DNA from: Castanea sativa
Lineage: Eukaryota > Streptophyta > Magnoliopsida > Fagales > Fagaceae
NCBI RefSeq assembly: GCF_040712315.1
Contig: NC_134015.1
Location: forward strand, 13,660,945-13,724,944
DNA length: 64,000 bases
Direction: 5' to 3'
Positions 61,001-64,000 of this stretch are shown here, piece after piece. A program made the translations under genes and the position numbers. Each line of letters begins with the position of its first letter. The stretch's first letter is position 1. Below the pieces are notes generated by a model. That model was given only the letters and a program-made list of their open reading frames with translations. It ran no database searches and was not told the origin of the DNA.

Positions 61001-63032
61001 AAAGAATGCATCTTTGATGATTTAGAAGTTTTAGGAACACTTTTTTTTTTTTTTTTTATGTGACAAACATATTTTACTTCTTACACATAAAACAGAAGCT
61101 CTAGATCTGTCAACTTGATGATTACCTTAAGAGAATGAGAAAGAACAGTTGTCTGTAAACAATTAATTGCTGCAAGAGCAACCTCTTTACTTCCATTTAA
61201 AATGCTATTCTTTACAAAAAGAAGCAAAGATTCCCATCCTGCAGAAACGAAACATGATCTGATGTTTGTGGTACTAATAAAAAGAAATAAAAAATGAAAA
61301 GATAAAGAAAATACAATAAAATGCATGATACAGAAAGATTTGAAAGTGAACCTACCTGACCAGAAATTGTTTAAGATTCTGAGAAAAGGAAAGAAAGAAC
61401 GAAATATACGCGCTACTCCACCGAGGACCAGTACAAGTGTCTCATCCCACTGTTTCTGAGCTGTGTTTCGACTGCAAATTCATCAAATATAAGAATATGT
61501 TTGCATAATTTAGGGAGATAAGAAAGTTTCTGAATCAAGGTTAAGGTTCTAAACTTCATTTACCTATGATGTATGAGCATGTGAACTGCTTTTCCTCCAC
61601 GAGTTCCCAGTTCTTTCCCATGCCATTCATCTTTTGATGAATTAGCAGCCTAATATATTGGGGAGGGGGGTAGAAGGGTAATCAAAATAGATTAGCACAG
61701 ACAGTAAAAAAGCTCTGAACTTAATATTAAAATACCAATTCAGCTTACCATGTGAGAAGCACGATCTAAGGTAGGGAAAACATAATTCCAAAGACAATCC
61801 TCCCACATACTTTTTGATAGTTTTTGCCCATGACTTCCGAGAGTTTGAAAAAGTGTCCTGACAGCTGAATTCCTGACCTGCAAAGTAGAAAGCATTTAGC
61901 CATGAATTAAAAAACTATTTTATGAAACAGCCACAACAGTGTAATTGCTACACAAACACCTTCATTGGAGGCAGGAAATGTAGCCAACATGCAAAGATAA
62001 ATGGAAAAACTGCAACAGATAATACACAATTATGCAATCAGAAGTGTAAGAGAAAGTTGTTTAAAATCTGGAAAAGCTCAACTTTCAACCTCTCTGTTCT
62101 GACTACTCTTCAGCTTTTATTGGTTGCACAAAGTGCTTTTTTATATGATGACAAACACGCACAGAATTTGTCAAAAGCTATTCACAGAAGAGAAGAGCTT
62201 TTGGCTCACTACATTGCATCACCAAACTAGGCCTAAATATTCAGATGATAATATATCTGAAAAAGGAAACTTAATAGCACCCTCAAGCAAACTGAACTAA
62301 TTTTTAAGCCATTAATACTCTTATGATGCTGTAACTGATAAATCACCAAGCATGTTCTAATATGAAAATAGGAGAAGCGTCAAAGAAACAATATCTAGGA
62401 CATCAGTTACTGCAACATTAGTGCCATCAATTGGTGTATTATGGCATTGCTTTTTAGATCAGTCACCAATAAAAATGGAAAGACATTTTATTAGTACTAT
62501 TAAATTACTAATTCTTGCAAAAGCTTAAGCTATTAGGAGATGTTGGAATTTAATTATTTAACCACATAATTCTAACAAGTACAAAAAAATTTATTATTAG
62601 AGACATGATATCCTACCTCTGGCCTCTCATCAGCTCCAAGCTTTTGAAGTAACGAGAAAACAGAGAACAGTAATTTGTCACTGTCAACCATATTTATCAA
62701 GGGAGTTTGGTCATTCACATTATCAGAAATGACAAGTGCTTGTTCTTCTTCGTTTTCACCATCCGTTTGATTTGGAATAGAATGCACATCTGAAGTTCAA
62801 GAAAAGTTACACAAGCAAAAACAAAAGACAAATTTTATGAATATACAGAAAAGGCAAATTATGCCCTAAAAAGTTTACAAAGGCAATTTAACCTGTTTCT
62901 TTTTCCTCCACAGGCCCATGGACCAGCCCCTTTGCAATGAAATCAGTTGCAGTCCACAAAAGGCCTATTGCAGTCAAGCTTATATTCAACTCTGTCTTTT
63001 GAGCACTGTAGGCTCCAGTCACATCTACACAT
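55045..63032 (-). CDS. MON2: MON2-like trafficking protein, C-terminal part (15 exons)
   Basis: Exons on the minus strand, in order, are 63032-62893, 62789-62617, 61877-61749, 61649-61564, 61471-61356, 61238-61126, 60919-60796, 59711-59590, 58182-58002, 57922-57694, 57213-56889, 56440-56301, 55812-55688, 55596-55392 and 55132-55045. They total 2296 nt (about 765 residues) with the frame kept at every junction. Recognisable stretches are DVTGAYSAQKTELNISLTAI, LLFSVFSLLQKLGADERPEV, WESLLLFVKNSILNGSKEVA, LVPVMVDLFLQAPEIEKHII, NPDGALWRLAVAGFNRILVD and RPHLLVLFPSFCELVVSR, ending LTLEKVSLAS. MON2 proteins are large HEAT-like relatives of BIG/GBF Arf-GEFs without a Sec7 domain. They act at the trans-Golgi/endosome. 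The N-terminal half lies past 64000. No stop or frameshift was seen. Confidence 0.92.
56720..56830 (+). mobile_element. SINE-like repeat in a MON2 intron
   Basis: GTCCAGTTAGCTCAATTGAT is an A-box-like head. About 70 bases later comes AGGTTCAAATCCTATCATAT, a B-box-like motif. It is tRNA-derived in appearance and sits antisense to MON2 in the intron between the exons ending at 56889 and starting at 56440. A related fragment lies near 53090. Confidence 0.45.
58802..59296 (+). mobile_element. 5'-truncated L1 LINE inserted in a MON2 intron
   Basis: The insert codes for the C-terminal zinc-binding tail of L1 ORF2 (zf-RVT type): NRCCLCCKDGASVNHLLLHC, then PVTHSLW and CLMWIVWLERNRRSFED, with a stop at 59195-59197. 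It ends in a poly-A run at 59282-59296. A 10-bp target duplication AACTATTTAA flanks it (58792-58801 and 59297-59306). It is antisense to MON2, in the intron between exons 59711-59590 and 58182-58002. It lacks endonuclease and RT and is immobile. Confidence 0.9.
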
Positions 63033-64000
63033 CTGCAGTATTCAGATACATACTGGTATGACCAACAGGTTTTTAACAGTGTTTACTCAAAATTCTGCAT
63101 GTTGCAATGAGACCATATCTTAAATAAGCCCTTGCTCACAAATAGACCTGTTCATTTTGCTGGCCTGGCTGGGTTTAGGGCTGGACTCAGCCTAGATTCA
63201 GGTGCAATCAAGAAGGCCTGCACCTGGCCTGCCCAGTAGATAGGACCTAATGTTGAAACGTAGGCCCGGCCGTAGCCTGCTCAATGGAGCCCAGCCTAAG
63301 CCTCTTATTTATTCTTTAAGCCTAATGCCTACACTGAGGGAGAACACAGATGCTTCTTTGCTCCCTTTATACCCACACTCAAAAATAATAATAATAATGC
63401 TCATCATAATTCATTTTCAAAGATACAGTTTTCATAGTTTCATTTCTAGAGAGAGAGAACTTCAAGGTTGCACCTCCAGAAGGCTTCAAAGGAATTATTT
63501 ATGGATAGGGAGAGGGGAAAAGGGAAGGGGGGAACTCAATATATACCCTCAACAATTTGTTTATATTTGCAGCCTAAGGCTTTAAACCCGACCAGCTCCA
63601 TGACCCCACATATTTGCCCAATCCCGTGAAATGATAGCCAGGCTCGTTGTATGGGGTGTGCCACCTGACCCATGATCAAGTTTACTTGCCAAAGAATCAG
63701 TTAAGAATGATGTCCTGTTGTTCTATATTTTGCAACAATTCATCAATTGCAGCAACAAAGGACCACAGGGAGATAAGAGTATTTACAAATATCAACAGTT
63801 AAATTAATGTACTATCAAATTTCAACTCTGATGTCATAAATTCAACATCTGCCCTTAAATAAGGTTGTCCCTTGGCCTGCTTGGTTTCTTATACAACTAC
63901 AAAACTAAATTTTTTGTAGCACATTTTGAAGCAAGGAATTGTTTATTCCCTTCCCCTATACACGTGCATTGAAATTTTCTTAAAATGAAAAAAATAAAAA
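63033..64000 (-). other. MON2 intron running off the right edge
   Basis: No further exon was recognised above 63032. The segment 63110-63480 is the source-like copy of the fragments at 6120-6450 and 42262-42330. It contains GC-richer GGCCTGG/GCCCGGCC repeats (63160-63300). Confidence 0.5.

Overview
This is a plant nuclear window, from a eudicot that is probably woody. The evidence is an AT-rich intergenic background, GT-AG introns of roughly 80 bp to over 1 kb, nested plant transposons (Ty3/gypsy Tat lineage, CACTA, Mutator-like, hAT, L1 LINE, SINE-like), and three plant gene families: an LRR receptor kinase of the MIK2 type, a seed-maturation LEA protein (D-34/SMP), and MON2. A Fagaceae-like tree would fit, but the sequence does not prove it. 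No tRNA, rRNA or CRISPR locus was found. Many of the raw ORFs here are low-complexity or antisense shadows.

Layout. 1-1406: 5' part of a minus-strand Tat-type retrotransposon (open gag running off the edge, PBS, one LTR). 1745-6780: decayed relics of the LEA locus (intron 1, a broken exon 2) joined to a fragment of the MON2 gene, with a MITE inserted. 6780-13950: AT-rich intergenic DNA with SINE-like copies, microsatellites, one long-TIR Mutator-like element and a 284-bp tandem duplication. 13959-25514: a long-TIR Mutator-like element with 9-bp target duplications, split by a complete Tat-lineage LTR retrotransposon (15659-25461, 5-bp target duplication GAACC). That retrotransposon has gag, a heavily mutated pol, and a spliced four-exon gene on the opposite strand. 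26005-27835: a MITE and a non-autonomous hAT element. 28358-32832: a two-exon LRR receptor kinase, intact. 33727-34651: a solo LTR. 37711-42028: a non-autonomous CACTA element. 42029-45086: second block of LEA/MON2-derived relics. 45087-47657: a hAT element nested inside another hAT-like element. 49544-52320: intact three-exon LEA gene with ABRE and RY promoter motifs. 55045-63032: the last 15 exons of a MON2-like gene on the minus strand, with an L1 insertion in one intron; its 5' part lies beyond the right edge.

Three genes look functional: the LEA gene, the receptor kinase, and the MON2 C-terminal portion. They are not obviously related in function. The receptor kinase would act at the plasma membrane in peptide or cell-wall sensing, the LEA protein in desiccation tolerance of maturing seed, and MON2 in trans-Golgi/endosome trafficking. 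The most unusual biology is the transposon nesting and the antisense gene inside the Tat element, which has its own TATA box and introns that keep one reading frame over 1653 nt. Also notable are the internal 144-bp duplications that expanded the receptor's LRR domain, and the repeated copying of LEA and MON2 pieces across 50 kb. Intron coordinates were inferred by eye from splice consensus and phase, not from transcripts.
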